Source: Oryzias latipes (lineage: Eukaryota; Chordata; Actinopteri; Beloniformes; Adrianichthyidae). From it: a stretch of DNA of 64,000 bases. Within the stretch, counting starts at the first letter, position 1. The number at the start of each line of letters is the position of its first letter. A model generated the notes under the pieces. The model saw only the letters and a list, made by a program, of their open reading frames with translations, did not search any database and was not told the origin of the DNA. The stretch spans positions 10,317,740 to 10,381,739 of the forward strand of contig NC_019873.2 in NCBI RefSeq assembly GCF_002234675.1, written 5' to 3'. Of this stretch, positions 1 to 11,129 are shown in pieces. A program made the position numbers and the translations under genes.

Positions 1-1798
1 CCGCGCCGGAAGAGCCCAACGCAGGGCCCCACCGGAGAGGGACGCCCACAGCCCCAGACGAGCACCCCACCACCACCCAGGAGTTCCGGGCATCCCCCCG
101 CCCCGACCCCAGGTACGAGCCAGGACCCCCCAAGGGAGACCCGCTCCGCACTCCAGGCAGCCACCCACCCGGCCCACGGTTGGTCCAGGTAGGAGCAAGG
201 CAGGGGCCCGCCGGCCCCGCCCAGGAGGAGGGAACCCCGGGGAAAAAAGGGCGGCCCACAAGGGGTGTTATAAATATGGCCCGACCAGGCTCGGCCATGT
301 TGGAAGTTTGGCGGGGCCCAGCGCCCAGGGGCAAGGACCAGGACCCACCCCCCAGGGACACGAACACCCCCGGCTCAGGTGTAATATGAACCCCCCCACC
401 GCGCGGAGAGAGCACCGCCGGGCCCAGGGAGCCGGCACCCAAGGGACACGGCCGCCATCGCCAAGGGGCCCACATCCCCCACCAGGGAAGGGGTAGGGGA
501 CAGATGGACCCAGGTCCCACCTTCCTTGTAAAATGTGTGTGCGTGTATGGGTGCTTGAGAGGGTGTTTGTGTGCATGTGTGTGTGTTTATGTTTGAATGT
601 ATATATTGAAGGGGGAGGGGTGTGTGTACTAAGGGGGGTGCAGTTAAAATTGGCGAGTAGGGCACTAAGGGGACATCTCCTGATTACTCACAGTGATGTC
701 CCCTCACCCTCCACACCAAGGGGCCCTAAATGTCTAAGGTGCGGTTAAAATTGGCGGGTAGGGTGCCAGGAGGACATCTGCTGCTTGCTTGCAGTGATGT
801 CCAAGCACCCCCCCTACCAAGGACCCTACATGTCTAAGGTGCAAATAAAACCGAAAGAGGGGGGGCCCACTCCATACGGCAACCATAGGAGGGGGGCCAC
901 TCCCACGTAGCCCCCCCCCAAGGCGCATCGCAGGTTAGACCCCCCACCCCCTCACCCTAATATGAGGTTATATAAGGAAGGGGGTAAGTTGGGGACAGCT
1001 GGTAGACTGTCCCCCGGTGGTCAAACAGCCGTCCCCCATCCCACCCCCAGCAAAGGGGCCAGGGCCACCCAGCCCAGGGGCCCACCCCCGGAGGCGCCGA
1101 CACCCCAGGCCCGGCACCACCCACCCCACACAGAGAGAGAGGAGCCAGAAAGCGTCGCCCCCCCCCCCGGAGCAAGCCCAGGCCCCCACCCCCAGACGCC
1201 GGCCCTAGAAGAGCTCTGGTCAGGCCTCGACGGGACCGAGGAGGCCAACCGGCCGAGGCAACCACTGATTGCCTCAGCGGAGACCCCGACCCGTTAGCCC
1301 CCCCGACCCGTACTAATAATGGGCCCCCCCTCCCCCCCAGAACGCCCCCCCACAGGACAGGGCCGACAAGCCCCCCACCCCACCCCACCCCAGACCCCGC
1401 AGCCGAAGCGGGTGACACCCAGAGCGACCGGGGGCCCTGAGAGGGTTGTCCCGTCCCGTCCCAGAGCCAGGGAAGGGCCCCAGGTGCAGATGGGCAGCCC
1501 ATCCGGCGCCGCTGGGCCCCCCCCACCCGAGCAGGGCCCCCCGCCACCCCCCCCCAGCACAGGCAAAGGGACCACCCCCCCAAGCCAAGCCAGACCACCA
1601 CCCCACCCCCCCACCACGCACCCCCACACCCAAGCCCAGAGGACCACGCAGCGCCCCAGCCCGCCCCACCCAGGCACCGGACCCGACCCCCCGACCAACG
1701 GAGCCCCCCACCGCCCCCGCCAGGCACCGGAAGCCCCGACCCCCACCCCAAACCACGGCAGAAGGGCAAGGAGCAGCGACGACCAAGCCCTTCACCCC
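1..1798 (-). other. G-rich 3' UTR of the L1 element
   Basis: C-rich on the plus strand and therefore G-rich on the LINE sense strand, beginning directly after the ORF2 stop. Bases 1 to about 150 match 28844-28990 almost exactly, and that copy continues to a poly(A) end, so this is element sequence and not a host GC island. Long open frames on both strands here come from extreme composition and are not genes. Bases 532-600 are TG-rich. Confidence 0.8.
631..835 (-). repeat. Two tandem ~100-bp repeats inside the L1 3' UTR
   Basis: 631-735 and 736-835 are diverged copies of one unit, sharing GTTAAAATTGGCG near the start and ATGTCT at the end. A third partial start follows at 836. Each unit contains a GGACATC / GATGTCC inverted repeat that could form a stem in RNA. 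Confidence 0.7.
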
Positions 1799-4700
1799 CT
1801 AAGTCATGGAGTCAACCACAGGAGACCAGAGAGACTGAATTCTTTCAAAGTTACTTGAGCTTTGGGCTGACATTTTTTCCAAGCTGATATGATCAAACAG
1901 CAGATTTCTGTGTTGACTTATGTTTATATTTTTCTTGTTTTTCCAATTTATTAAAATAGTTTTTTTGGCAATACAAAGAGTTATGAAAATGATAGATGCT
2001 AATCCTTCTTCTATATCAATGGCACTCATGTCACCAAGCACACAAAGTGACGGTGAGGCAGTGATTGAAACCTTAAGCCAGACTGATAAATCGGCACATA
2101 CCTGCTGCCAGAGAGCCTGGACAGGAGTGCAGAACCACAGTGCGTGCATGTAGCTGTCGGGTAGATTATTATCACAGTGCTCGCAAATGTCTGAGTTACT
2201 GAGACCCATCTTGAACATCCTCTGTCCAGTGTAGTAAATTCTGTGAAGAGTTTTGAGATGGATTAGCTGCAGATTTGGACTTTTTGTCAGTTTAAAGGTG
2301 TTTAGACAGAGTTCTGACCAGAAGCTTTCATCTGTGCTGATGCTCAAATCTGCATCCCATTTTTTTGTTGGAAGGGCAATATTGTTATCTAAATTACATA
2401 AAAGTTTGTATATTTTGGAGAGAGTTCTATTCATTGAAAAATTAATCAGAGTGGTAACTACATCTGGTAGCTTTAAATCGTCGTCTTTAATTTTATACTT
2501 TTTAGTAATACTTGATTTAAGTTGCTGATATTCCAAGAAGTTATTTATTCCATGTTTGTCTTGAAGTTCCTGGGGAGTTATGAATCTTCTATCAATAATT
2601 ACGTGCTCTAGTTGTTTTATGCCCCCTGCTTGCCAAGCTGGGAAGTTTAGTTTAGCTGCACCAGTTCTGATAGTTTGGGGGAAAAGTAGATACCCAGATA
2701 TTTGATATTTCCTGTTTTAACTGGAATTGTGAGTCTTTGTTCCATATTCCTGTTGAGTGGTAATAAAACAGACTTATTCCAGTTAATGGAATAGTCTGAT
2801 ATGGAGGAGAATTCATTTATGATCATTGCTGTTTCATTTACAGAATGTAAATTCCTTAAAAACAGTAATATGTCATCCGCATAAAGACTAATTTTATGAT
2901 GGCTGTGTTTGGTTTTTATTCCTATAATGCTCTCATTCTGTCTTATTGCTGCAGCTAAAGGCTCAATGAATATAGCAAAAAGAGAAGGAGAGAGTGGGCA
3001 GCCCTGTCTGGTTCCTCTTCCAAGAAAAAACCTGTTTGAAGTCTGTTTATTAGTTCTAACTGATGCATTGGGGTTGTGATATAATATTTTGATCCAATTG
3101 ATGAATGCTTCTCCAAAACCAAACTTATGGAGGGCAGCAATAAGGAACTTCCAATTAACTCTGTCAAAGGCTTTTTCAGCATCCAGCGATAGTACCGTCA
3201 TTTCCTGGTTTTCAATGGTGGCAAAGTCTATTATATTAACTAGTCTACGGACATTATCATCCGAGTGTCTGCCTTTGATGAATCCAGTCTGGTCGAAGTG
3301 AATTATGTGAGGAGTGATTTTTTCTATTCTCTGTGCTAGTGCTTTGCAGATAATTTTTACATCTGCATTGATTAGAGAAATAGGGCGATAGCTTGAAGGA
3401 CTAGTGGGATCTTTGTCTGGTTTTAGAAGAAGAATTATGTTGGCTGAGTTCATGTTAGGTGGCATTGATTGGCTCTCATTAATAGATGTGACAGTTTTAT
3501 AAAATGTTGGTGCCAGTTGTTCCCAGAATTCTTTATAAAACTCAGCAGGAAAGCCGTCAGGCCCTGGTGCTTTACCATTGGGCATAAGTAACAGAGCTTC
3601 ATGAAGTTCAGACAGCGAGAGCGGAGAATCTAAGTTTGTGATTTGATCCTCATTTAGCCTGGGTAGGTTTACATTATTAAGAAATGAGTCAATACTTTGC
3701 TCTGACGGATTGATCAGCGGTGTGTACAGGTTTTTATAAAAGTTTTCAAATGCGTTATTAATTTTGACCGGGTCATGGGTGACATTTCCTGTTTGGTCCA
3801 TAATAGAGGTGATTGATGATTTTTCTCTGTTAATTTTAAGCTGATTAGCCAGAAATTTCATTCAATTTTTTTTTTCAAATCTTTCAAGTCGTAGCCTTTG
3901 TATTTGAAATTGTGTTTGTTTATTAATGATGTCATTTAACTGCAGCTTTAAATTTTTCAGATCTCCCAGAATGCGTTCCTGTGCAGAAGCAGCACAAGCA
4001 GTCTCCAGGGTTTTGATTTTATTTTCTAATTCTAATAAATCTGCTTTCTCTTTGCGTTTTTTGTGCGTTGAATAAGAAATGATTTTCCCTCTCATGACTG
4101 CCTTCGCTGCTTCCCAAAGAACGCACGGTGGGATGTCTGGAGTATTGTTGAAGTCTAAGAAGGTTGCCCACTCTTTTTTAAAGAATTCAAGAAATTCCTG
4201 GTCCTTTAACAGAGGCGTATTAAACCTCCAGGTTGTACCAGAGGGTGTGGATTTTTCCCTAGAAATGTTTACAGAGACTGGTGCATGATCACTGATAATA
4301 ATTGGATGGATATTGGAGCTTTGAATATTTTTTAAAAGAGAGTTACTGATTAATAAATAGTCTAAACGGGAGTGTGAATGGTGAACTGGAGAAAAAAAGG
4401 TGAACCCTTTAGTGCTTGGGTGACATGAGCGCCACGCGTCGCAGAGACCCAAATCACTCATGTACTGCTTTAGAATACTTGCAGATCGCCATGTACGCTG
4501 ATTTGCTGCTGTGCTGAGTCTGTCAAGTTCAGGGTCCAAAACAAGGTTGAAGTCTCCTCCTATAATGATTGTGGAGTCAGAGTGAACTGAGAGTGAGGTG
4601 AAGAATCTGTGAAAGAAGGAAGAGTCGTCAACATTAGGGCCATATACACTCACTATACAAAAGTCCTTATTCTGAATGGATATATTAATGATTACAAATC

Positions 4701-5786
4701 ATTAATATAGGCTGTTCAACCTCCGACGTCTGAAGGCCGTCACTAGAGTAAAAGAAACTGTGATTCGTGACCTGCTCTTTGCTGATGACTGTGCCCTCAA
4801 TGCCATCAATGAGCAAGACATGCAACAGGAAATGGACGCTTTCTCATCTGCCTGCGACAACTTTGGCCTCACCATCAATATCAAGAAGACTGAAGTGATG
4901 TATCAGCCCGCCCCAGGAAAACCATATCAGGAACCAAACATCACAGTCAAGGGGCAGCGACTTCAAGATGTAGAAAACTTTACTTACCTCGGCAGCACTC
5001 TCTCCCGCAACGCCAACATCGATGCAGAAGTCAACAACCGCATCGCGAAGGCAAGCAGTGCCTTTGGGAGACTGAGGAAGTCAGTCTGGGAACGTAGAGG
5101 CATCTTACAAAACACCAAGATCAAAGTGTACAGAGCAGTCGTCTTAACAACACTTCTTTACGGCTGCGAAACCTGGACCACCTACAGAAGACATGAGAAA
5201 CTTCTCCAGCAGTTCCATCTCCGCTGTCTCCGAAACATCCTTAATATTCGCTGGCATGATCGAATCACAAACACTGAGGTCCTGGAGAGAGCAGACCTCC
5301 TTAGCGTCATTACCACCATGCGCAAAGCTCAGACACGATGGGCAGGACACGTCTGCCGTATGTCAGACTCCAGGATACCCAAACAGCTGCTGTATGGTGA
5401 ACTCAGCCATGGTAGCAGGAAAGTTGGAGGCCAGCGCAAACGCTACAAAGACTGCATCAAATCACATCTGAAAGATTTCAATATCGACGTTTCCACGTGG
5501 GAAACCGCAGCATCTGACAGACCGACTTGGCGTAACTTGATTCATAAAGGTGCCATCTACTCAGAAAATAAACGTTCCAACGCAGCCAAGGAAAAACGCC
5601 AAAAACGTAAGGCTCTAGCTGACCTACCTACCAACACGACACCCTCTCACTGGTGTTCAACCTGTGGAAGGGGTTTTCTTGCCCGTATTGGCCTTATTAG
5701 CCATATGCGGACACATCCCTCCGCCCCTTAGACAATGTACTATTAGTATTGCTTTGGTCATACTCGACTACGAGTTGACGAACATC
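4701..5786 (+). mobile_element. Nested 5'-truncated non-LTR retrotransposon with 19-bp TSD
   Basis: Flanked by a perfect 19-bp direct repeat, ATATTAATGATTACAAATC, at 4682-4700 and 5787-5805. It lies within the L1 ORF2 in the opposite orientation. The 5' end is truncated inside the reverse transcriptase and the 3' end is a short UTR ending ACGAACATC. The clade is not assigned; the C-terminal zinc finger and RYKDCIKSHLK block are shared by several animal non-LTR clades. Confidence 0.85.
4706..5731 (+). pseudogene. Partial reverse transcriptase with C-terminal C2H2 finger
   Basis: Open from 4706 without an ATG because the copy is 5'-truncated. LLFADDCAL is the catalytic FADD box of the RT palm. 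It is followed by the thumb (FTYLGSTLS), the LLYGCETW block, the WAGHVCRM segment and a terminal C2H2 zinc finger (CSTCGRGF ... HMRTH). No stop interrupts the about 340 codons, so the insertion is fairly young, but the element lacks its endonuclease and half of its RT. Confidence 0.85.
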
Positions 5787-6079
5787 ATATTAATGATTAC
5801 AAATCTGCCTTCTGGGTCAGTAACTGTATCCTTATGAGTAAAATTAAGATTTTTATTAATTAAAACAGCAACTCCTCGTTGTTTGGAGTTGTAACTGGCA
5901 GAGTATATAACTGGAAATTGTAAGCAGCACATAAGGTGATTCAAAGAATTTGATAAATGGGTCTCCTGCAGTAGAGCTATATCTGCTTTTAGACCATCCA
6001 GGTGATTTAACACTTTCAGTCTCTTTGGCTCAGAGCCAAGTCCACGCACATTCCAGCTAACGATGTTAAGACTGTTCAT

Positions 6080-6645
6080 AACTGCTCTGACTGAAAAGGT
6101 GTAAAGCTAAGTAGTGCTTGTGTACCAGTCCGTGTGCGCGTGCCCGCATTGAGAAGCGCTGTGCGCGTGAACGTTTTCTGGCTATGTGAGCTGCGTGTCG
6201 CGTGCGTCCTATGACGCAGTATGTCGCGTCCGACATACTGCAATCACCTCACACAGGCTGTGTGAGGTGATTGCAGTATGTCGGCGTGTGTGTGCGGGAT
6301 CGCATGTGCACGCCCCTGTGTGCGCTTGTGTGTGCGCTCGCCCGCTCCGTGCATAAATAAATACTTACCGAGGATGAGTTGCTTCCAGGTGATTTACATA
6401 TAATGAGGGGGGAGAGGGGGGGGGGGGAGTAAAGGAAAGAAAAAAAGAGATAGAAGGGAAAACGAAAACAACAACAAAACAACAATAGAAACATCAGTGG
6501 GACTGAGGTGACGAAGAAAAAAAAAAGACTGTTTTCCTGAGATCGAGGTGTGGATTATTGTTGATCCGGTTTTCCATACATTGAAGTAAGTTTAGCGGGT
6601 TTCTTCTGGGCAGCGCAGATGTTCTCAGCGCGGATCTGAAAGCCT
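6080..6645 (-). other. L1 inter-ORF spacer
   Basis: About 566 bases between the ORF1 stop and the ORF2 start. Apart from the hairpin it holds TG/CG-rich sequence (6120-6350), a G run near 6417-6429 and an A-rich stretch. No coding frame is seen. Confidence 0.6.
6216..6283. repeat. Perfect 25-bp hairpin plus third arm copy in the L1 inter-ORF spacer
   Basis: 6231-6255 is the exact reverse complement of 6259-6283, with a three-base loop (GGC). An 11-base partial copy of the right arm, GCAGTATGTCG, lies at 6216-6226, so two alternative foldbacks are possible. It lies between ORF2 and ORF1 of the LINE. Confidence 0.9.
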
Positions 6646-7419
6646 TCAGCACAGCCAGGGGGTGATCTCCGGGTCCCGGAACAGCCGGCCGTCCACGTAA
6701 AGTTTGTCAACGGCCACAACCGCTCTCGAACCAGCAGCAAGATGCTTCCTCCTCAGCGGGAACAGGATCTTCCTTCTACGGAGGATTTCTGCCGGGAACT
6801 GGTCATTAACGCTATAATGCGTGCCTTTGAGTTCCCGTCCGCGGCCCTTCACCAACTCCTTCTGTTTGAAATGTTCGAATTTAGCAACAGTAGGACGCGG
6901 GCGCTGGTGGTCGGACCTTCTTCCTCCGAGGCGGTGAACCCTGTGGAAAGAGATCTTCTGCACCTCCTCCTTGGGGAGCTTCAGGTGGACCTGTAAAAAG
7001 GATCTCACGGTGGCCTCGGGGTCTTCTCCTGCCTCCTCTGGAACCCCCGCGACCACTAGATTGTCCCTCATGCTCCTCGACTGAAGATCCAGGAGGGTTT
7101 CCTTGATGGATCGGTTCTCCTCGGAGAGACGGGCGGTGTCATTGCCCAGGGTCTTCACGGTCTCTCTGAGGGCCTGGTTCTCCGCTGCGAGCTCCCGCAC
7201 CTGCTGCTGGCTGAATTCCAGAGACTCCCGCAGACCTTGAAATTCTCTATGGAGGATCTCCAGCAGATTGAGGCGGCCATCAAAGCTGGAGAGCTTTTTA
7301 TCAATCGAATCCAAGATATCGCTGATTCCGCTGCCTGGAGAGGACACAGCCCCGGGAGAGTCCTCAGGCCGTTCACGCTTGGCGGAGGGGGTGGTGGTGG
7401 CGGTTCTGGGCTTCACCAT
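6646..7419 (-). CDS. L1-Tx1 ORF1 protein, intact 257 aa
   Basis: An RNA-binding chaperone that coats LINE RNA in a cytoplasmic RNP. Residues about 1-30 are a low-complexity basic head (MVKPRTATTTPSAKRERPED). Residues about 35-115 are heptad-rich coiled coil (LEFSQQQVRELAAENQALRE). From about residue 116 an RRM-like fold follows (RDNLVVAGVPEE), then a C-terminal domain with FHRVHRLG and VAKFEHFKQKE. The length is shorter than mammalian ORF1p (about 340 aa) but fits fish Tx1 elements. Start chosen: the ATG at 7419, upstream of the coiled coil. The frame is open throughout, in contrast to the damaged ORF2. Confidence 0.85.
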   Translation of the reverse strand: MVKPRTATTTPSAKRERPEDSPGAVSSPGSGISDILDSIDKKLSSFDGRLNLLEILHREFQGLRESLEFSQQQVRELAAENQALRETVKTLGNDTARLSEENRSIKETLLDLQSRSMRDNLVVAGVPEEAGEDPEATVRSFLQVHLKLPKEEVQKISFHRVHRLGGRRSDHQRPRPTVAKFEHFKQKELVKGRGRELKGTHYSVNDQFPAEILRRRKILFPLRRKHLAAGSRAVVAVDKLYVDGRLFRDPEITPWLC

Positions 7420-7842
7420 GTTGCAGGTATTAAAACACTCGTCAATGAATTTCTCCAGGTCCTCCAGGCTGACAGAAGCTTAATACTCTTAACAGGTTAT
7501 GTTAGTTAGCAGGAAATATTTTAATATGGCGGAAAAATGAAACAAGATCGAAAATGTTTGTTCAAATGCTTACGCGCCGCCAAGTCGACTCACCACACTC
7601 GTCTCGCTGGGTCTCGCGATACTACAGCATCACACCCTGTGAAACTGCCTGTTTTCTAATATTTTTTTGGAATGTCTTATTAATCTTTTAAAAAAAATTA
7701 AAGTAAGCAAAAAATAAATAAAAAAAATAATTAGAAATAATCAAGGATTTTCCATTATTGGAATTTTCTCTAGCATGATGATGTTTTTATCAGACTTTGA
7801 TATTGACCAACATACTGGTGCATTTGTGATACTTTTTTTAAG

Positions 7843-7916
7843 AGGCTCTGCTGGGATTTGGACCCAGGATCTCCTGTTTACTAGACAGGCGCTTTAACCA
7901 ACTAAGCCACAGCGCC
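7843..7916 (-). tRNA. tRNA-Thr-like (AGT), unit 1
   Basis: The 3' acceptor reads CAGAGCC, leaving a G-A mismatch at pair 4-69. Units 3, 8, 12 and 31 share this change. Confidence 0.6.
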
Positions 7917-8195
7917 TGATAATTGTGATGTAAATGGTTTTTCAAAATCGTTGAATGCATCAAATGATTTTAAAAAAATTTCTGTGGTATACGTTCATTT
8001 TAAGGCAAATCTGCCTGTTTTCTATTGTTTTTTGGAATGTCTTATTAATCTTTTTGAAAAAATTAAAGTAAGCAAAAAATAAAAATAAAATAATCAATGA
8101 TTTTCCATTATTGGAATTTTCTCTACCAGGATGATGTTTTTATCACACTTTGATATGAACCAACATACTGGTGCAAATGTTATACTTTTCTTAAG

Positions 8196-8269
8196 AGGCA
8201 CTGCTGGGATTTGGACCCAGGATCTCCTGTTTACTAGAGAGGCGCTTTAACCAACTAAGCCACAGCGCC
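8196..8269 (-). tRNA. tRNA-Thr-like (AGT), unit 2
   Basis: The anticodon stem 5' strand is CCTCT, giving one C-C mismatch. Confidence 0.55.
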
Positions 8270-8561
8270 TGCTAATTGTGATGTAAATGGTTTTTCACAA
8301 TCGTTGAATACATTAAATGATTTTAAGTTTTTTTCTTTGGTGTACATTCATTTTAAGATAAAACTGCCTGTTTTCTAATATTTTTTTGGAATGTCTTATT
8401 AATCTTTTTAAAAAAATTAAAGTAAGCAAAAAATAAATAAAAAAAATAATTAGAAATAATCAAGGATTTTCCATTACTGGAATTTTCTCTACCAGGATGA
8501 TGTTTTTATCAGACTTTGATATGGACCAACATACTGGTGCATTTGTGATACTTTTTTTAAG

Positions 8562-8635
8562 AGGCTCTGCTGGGATTTGGACCCAGGATCTCCTGTTTAC
8601 TAGACAGGCGCTTTAACCAACTAAGCCACAGCGCC
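8562..8635 (-). tRNA. tRNA-Thr-like (AGT), unit 3
   Basis: The 3' acceptor is CAGAGCC. The unit begins a two-unit block repeated at units 8-9. Confidence 0.6.
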
Positions 8636-8917
8636 TGATAATTGTGATGTAAATGGTTTTTCAAAATCGTTGAATACATCAAATGATTTTAAAAAAATTT
8701 CTGTGGTATACGTTCATTTTAAGGCAAATCTGTCTGTTTTCTAATGTTTTTTGGAATGTCTTATTAATCTTTTTTTTTTTAATTAAAGTAAGCAAAAAAA
8801 AAAAAAAAGAAAGAATCATTGATTTTCCATTATTGGAATTTTCTCTACCAGGATAATGTTCTTATCAGACTTCAATATTGAGTGATGTGCTGGTACAAAT
8901 GTGACACTTTTTTTATG

Positions 8918-8989
8918 AGGCACTGCTGGGATTTGGACCCAGGATCTCCTGTTTACGAGACAGGCGCTTTAACCAACTAAGCCATAGCC
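8918..8989 (-). tRNA. tRNA-Thr-like (CGT), unit 4, short acceptor
   Basis: Wobble base changed so the anticodon is CGT, still threonine. Two bases are missing from the 5' acceptor strand, so the stem cannot form fully. Confidence 0.45.
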
Positions 8990-9268
8990 TGCTAATTATG
9001 ATGTAAATGGTTTTTCACAATCGTTGAATACATCAAATGATTTTAAAAAAATTTCTGTGGTATACGTTCATTTTAAGGCAAATCTGCCTGTTTTCTATTG
9101 TTTTTTGGAATGTCTTATTAATCTTTTTGAAAAAATTAAAGTAAGCAAAAAATAAAAATAAAATAATCAATGATTTTCCATTATTGGAATTTTCTCTACC
9201 ACTATGATGTTTTTATCACACTTTGATATGAACCAACATACTGGTGCATATGTTATACTTTTCTTAAG

Positions 9269-9342
9269 AGGCACTGCTGGGATTTGGACCCAGGATCTCC
9301 TGTTTACTAGACAGGCGCTTTAACCAACTAAGCCACAGCGCC
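9269..9342 (-). tRNA. tRNA-Thr-like (AGT), unit 5
   Basis: Matches the array consensus at all 74 positions. Confidence 0.65.
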
Positions 9343-9627
9343 TGCTAATTATGATGTAAATGGTCTTTCACAATCATTGAACAGATCAAATGATTTTAAG
9401 TTTTTTTCTTTGGTATAGGTTCATTTTAAGGTAAATCTGCCTGTTTTCTAATGTTTTTTGGAATGTCTTATTAATCTTTTTTTTTTAATTAAAGTAAGCA
9501 AAAAAAAAAAAAAAAAAAGAAAGAATCATTGATTTTCCATTATTGGAATTTTCTCTACCAGGATAATGTTCTTATCAGACTTCAATATTGACTGATGTGC
9601 TGGTATATATGTGACACTTTTTTTATG

Positions 9628-9701
9628 AGGCACTGCTGGGATTTGGACCCAGGATCGCCTGTTTACGAGACAGGCGCTTTAACCAACTAAGCCACAGCGC
9701 C
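9628..9701 (-). tRNA. tRNA-Thr-like (CGT), unit 6
   Basis: CGT anticodon with an intact acceptor stem. The variable loop starts with C in place of A. Confidence 0.6.
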
Positions 9702-9981
9702 TGCTAATTATGATGTAAATGGTTTTTCACAATCGTTGAATACATCAAATGATTTGAAATTTTTTATCTTTGGTATAGGTTCATTTTAAGGCAAATCTGC
9801 CTGTTTTCTAATGTTTTTTGGAATGTCTTATTAATATTGTTGAAAAAATTAAAGTAAGCAAAAAATAAAAATAAAGTTATCAATGATTTTCCATTATTGG
9901 AATTTTCTCTACCAGAATAATGTTCTTATCAGACTTCAATATTGTCCTATATGCCTGTACATATGTGATACTTTTCTTAAG

Positions 9982-10055
9982 AGGCACTGCTGGGATTTGG
10001 ACCCAGGATCTCCTGTTTACTAGACAGGCGCTTTAACCAACTAAGCCACAGCGCC
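9982..10055 (-). tRNA. tRNA-Thr-like (AGT), unit 7
   Basis: Consensus sequence. Its 3' trailer carries the TCCTATATGC variant shared with units 11 and 30. Confidence 0.65.
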
Positions 10056-10347
10056 TGCTAATTGTGATGTAAATGGTTTTTCACAATCGTTGAATACATT
10101 AAATGATTTTAAGTTTTTTTCTTTGGTGTACATTCATTTTAAGATAAAACTGCCTGTTTTCTTATATTTTTTTGGAATGTCTTATTAATCTTTTAAAAAA
10201 AATTAAAGTAAGCAAAAAATAAATAAAAAAAATAATTAGAAATAATCAAGGATTTTCCATTACTGGAATTTTCTCTACCAGGATGATGTTTTTATCAGAC
10301 TTTGATATGGACCAACATACTGGTGCATTTGTGATACTTTTTTTAAG

Positions 10348-10421
10348 AGGCTCTGCTGGGATTTGGACCCAGGATCTCCTGTTTACTAGACAGGCGCTTT
10401 AACCAACTAAGCCACAGCGCC
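10348..10421 (-). tRNA. tRNA-Thr-like (AGT), unit 8
   Basis: 3' acceptor CAGAGCC. The spacer is nearly identical to that of unit 3. Confidence 0.6.
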
Positions 10422-10703
10422 TGATAATTGTGATGTAAATGGTTTTTCAAAATCGTTGAATACATCAAATGATTTTAAAAAAATTTCTGTGGTATACGTT
10501 CATTTTAAGGCAAATCTGTCTGTTTTCTAATGTTTTTTGGAATGTCTTATTAATCTTTTTTTTTTAATTAAAGTAAGCAAAAAAAAAAAAAAAAGAAAGA
10601 ATCATTGATTTTCCATTATTGGAATTTTCTCTACCAGGATAATGTTCTTATCAGACTTCAATATTGAGTGATGTGCTGGTACATATGTGACACTTTTTTT
10701 ATG

Positions 10704-10775
10704 AGGCACTGCTGGGATTTGGACCCAGGATCTCCTGTTTACGAGACAGGCGCTTTAACCAACTAAGCCATAGCC
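10704..10775 (-). tRNA. tRNA-Thr-like (CGT), unit 9, short acceptor
   Basis: Duplicate of unit 4, with the same CGT anticodon and the same two-base loss in the 5' acceptor. Confidence 0.45.
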
Positions 10776-11055
10776 TGCTAATTATGATGTAAATGGTTTT
10801 TCACAATCGTTGAATACATCAAATGATTTTAAAAAAATTTCTGTGGTATACGTTTATTTTAAGGCAAATCTGCCTGTTTTCTAATGTTTTTTGGAATGTC
10901 TTATTAATATTGTTGAAAAAATTAAAGTAAGCAAAAAATAAAAACAAAGTTATCAATGATTTTCCATTATTGGAATTTTTCTCTACCAGGATGATGTTTT
11001 TATCAGACTTTGATATGGACCAACATAGTGGTGCGTATGTGATACTTTTCTTAAG

Positions 11056-11129
11056 AGGCACTGCTGGGATTTGGACCCAGGATCTCCTGTTTACTAGACA
11101 GGCGCTTTAACCAACTAAGCCACAGCGCC
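11056..11129 (-). tRNA. tRNA-Thr-like (AGT), unit 10
   Basis: Consensus tRNA. The spacer has the ACATAGTGG variant also seen at unit 29. Confidence 0.65.

Larger units (their letters stand above)
1799..6079 (-). pseudogene. L1-Tx1 ORF2 (endonuclease + reverse transcriptase), disrupted
   Basis: Starts MNSLNIVSWNVRGLGS, the AP-endonuclease opening, with LLQETH following. Endonuclease continues after the nested insertion (SVYGPN, IIGGDFN, SDHAP). The reverse transcriptase spans 3861-2647 with PGPDGFPAEFYK, TRQGCPLSP and the catalytic SLYADDILL. The C-terminal part is 2536-1799. Removing 4701-5805 (insert plus one TSD) restores an uninterrupted frame across the insertion point. There is one in-frame TGA at about 3862-3864. 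Near 2646 the frame jumps from the end of the RT (LSELVQLN) to LNFPAWQAGG, apparently a deletion of several hundred bases at a CTAAACTT microhomology plus a frame change. This copy cannot retrotranspose. Confidence 0.85.
1..7640 (-). mobile_element. Tx1-clade L1 LINE (3' end beyond window), split by a nested LINE
   Basis: Read on the minus strand the parts run 5' UTR (about 7640-7420), ORF1 (7419-6646), inter-ORF spacer (6645-6080), ORF2 (6079-1799) and a G-rich 3' UTR (1798 to beyond base 1). ORF1 has the L1 coiled-coil plus RNA-binding layout, and ORF2 has AP endonuclease then reverse transcriptase, which is the L1/Tx1 arrangement of fish genomes. The 5' end abuts a tRNA-array unit that starts mid-repeat at about 7641, so the LINE either landed in the array or bounds it. 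The target duplication cannot be checked because the 3' end lies outside the window. The copy is dead: ORF2 carries an in-frame stop, an internal deletion and an insertion. Confidence 0.85.

Noticed and set aside
957-1858. Long open frames (up to 270 codons) on both strands
   Set aside because: They arise from extreme G/C bias in the LINE 3' UTR, have low-complexity Gly/Pro composition and recur in the non-coding 28-kb and 36-kb copies.
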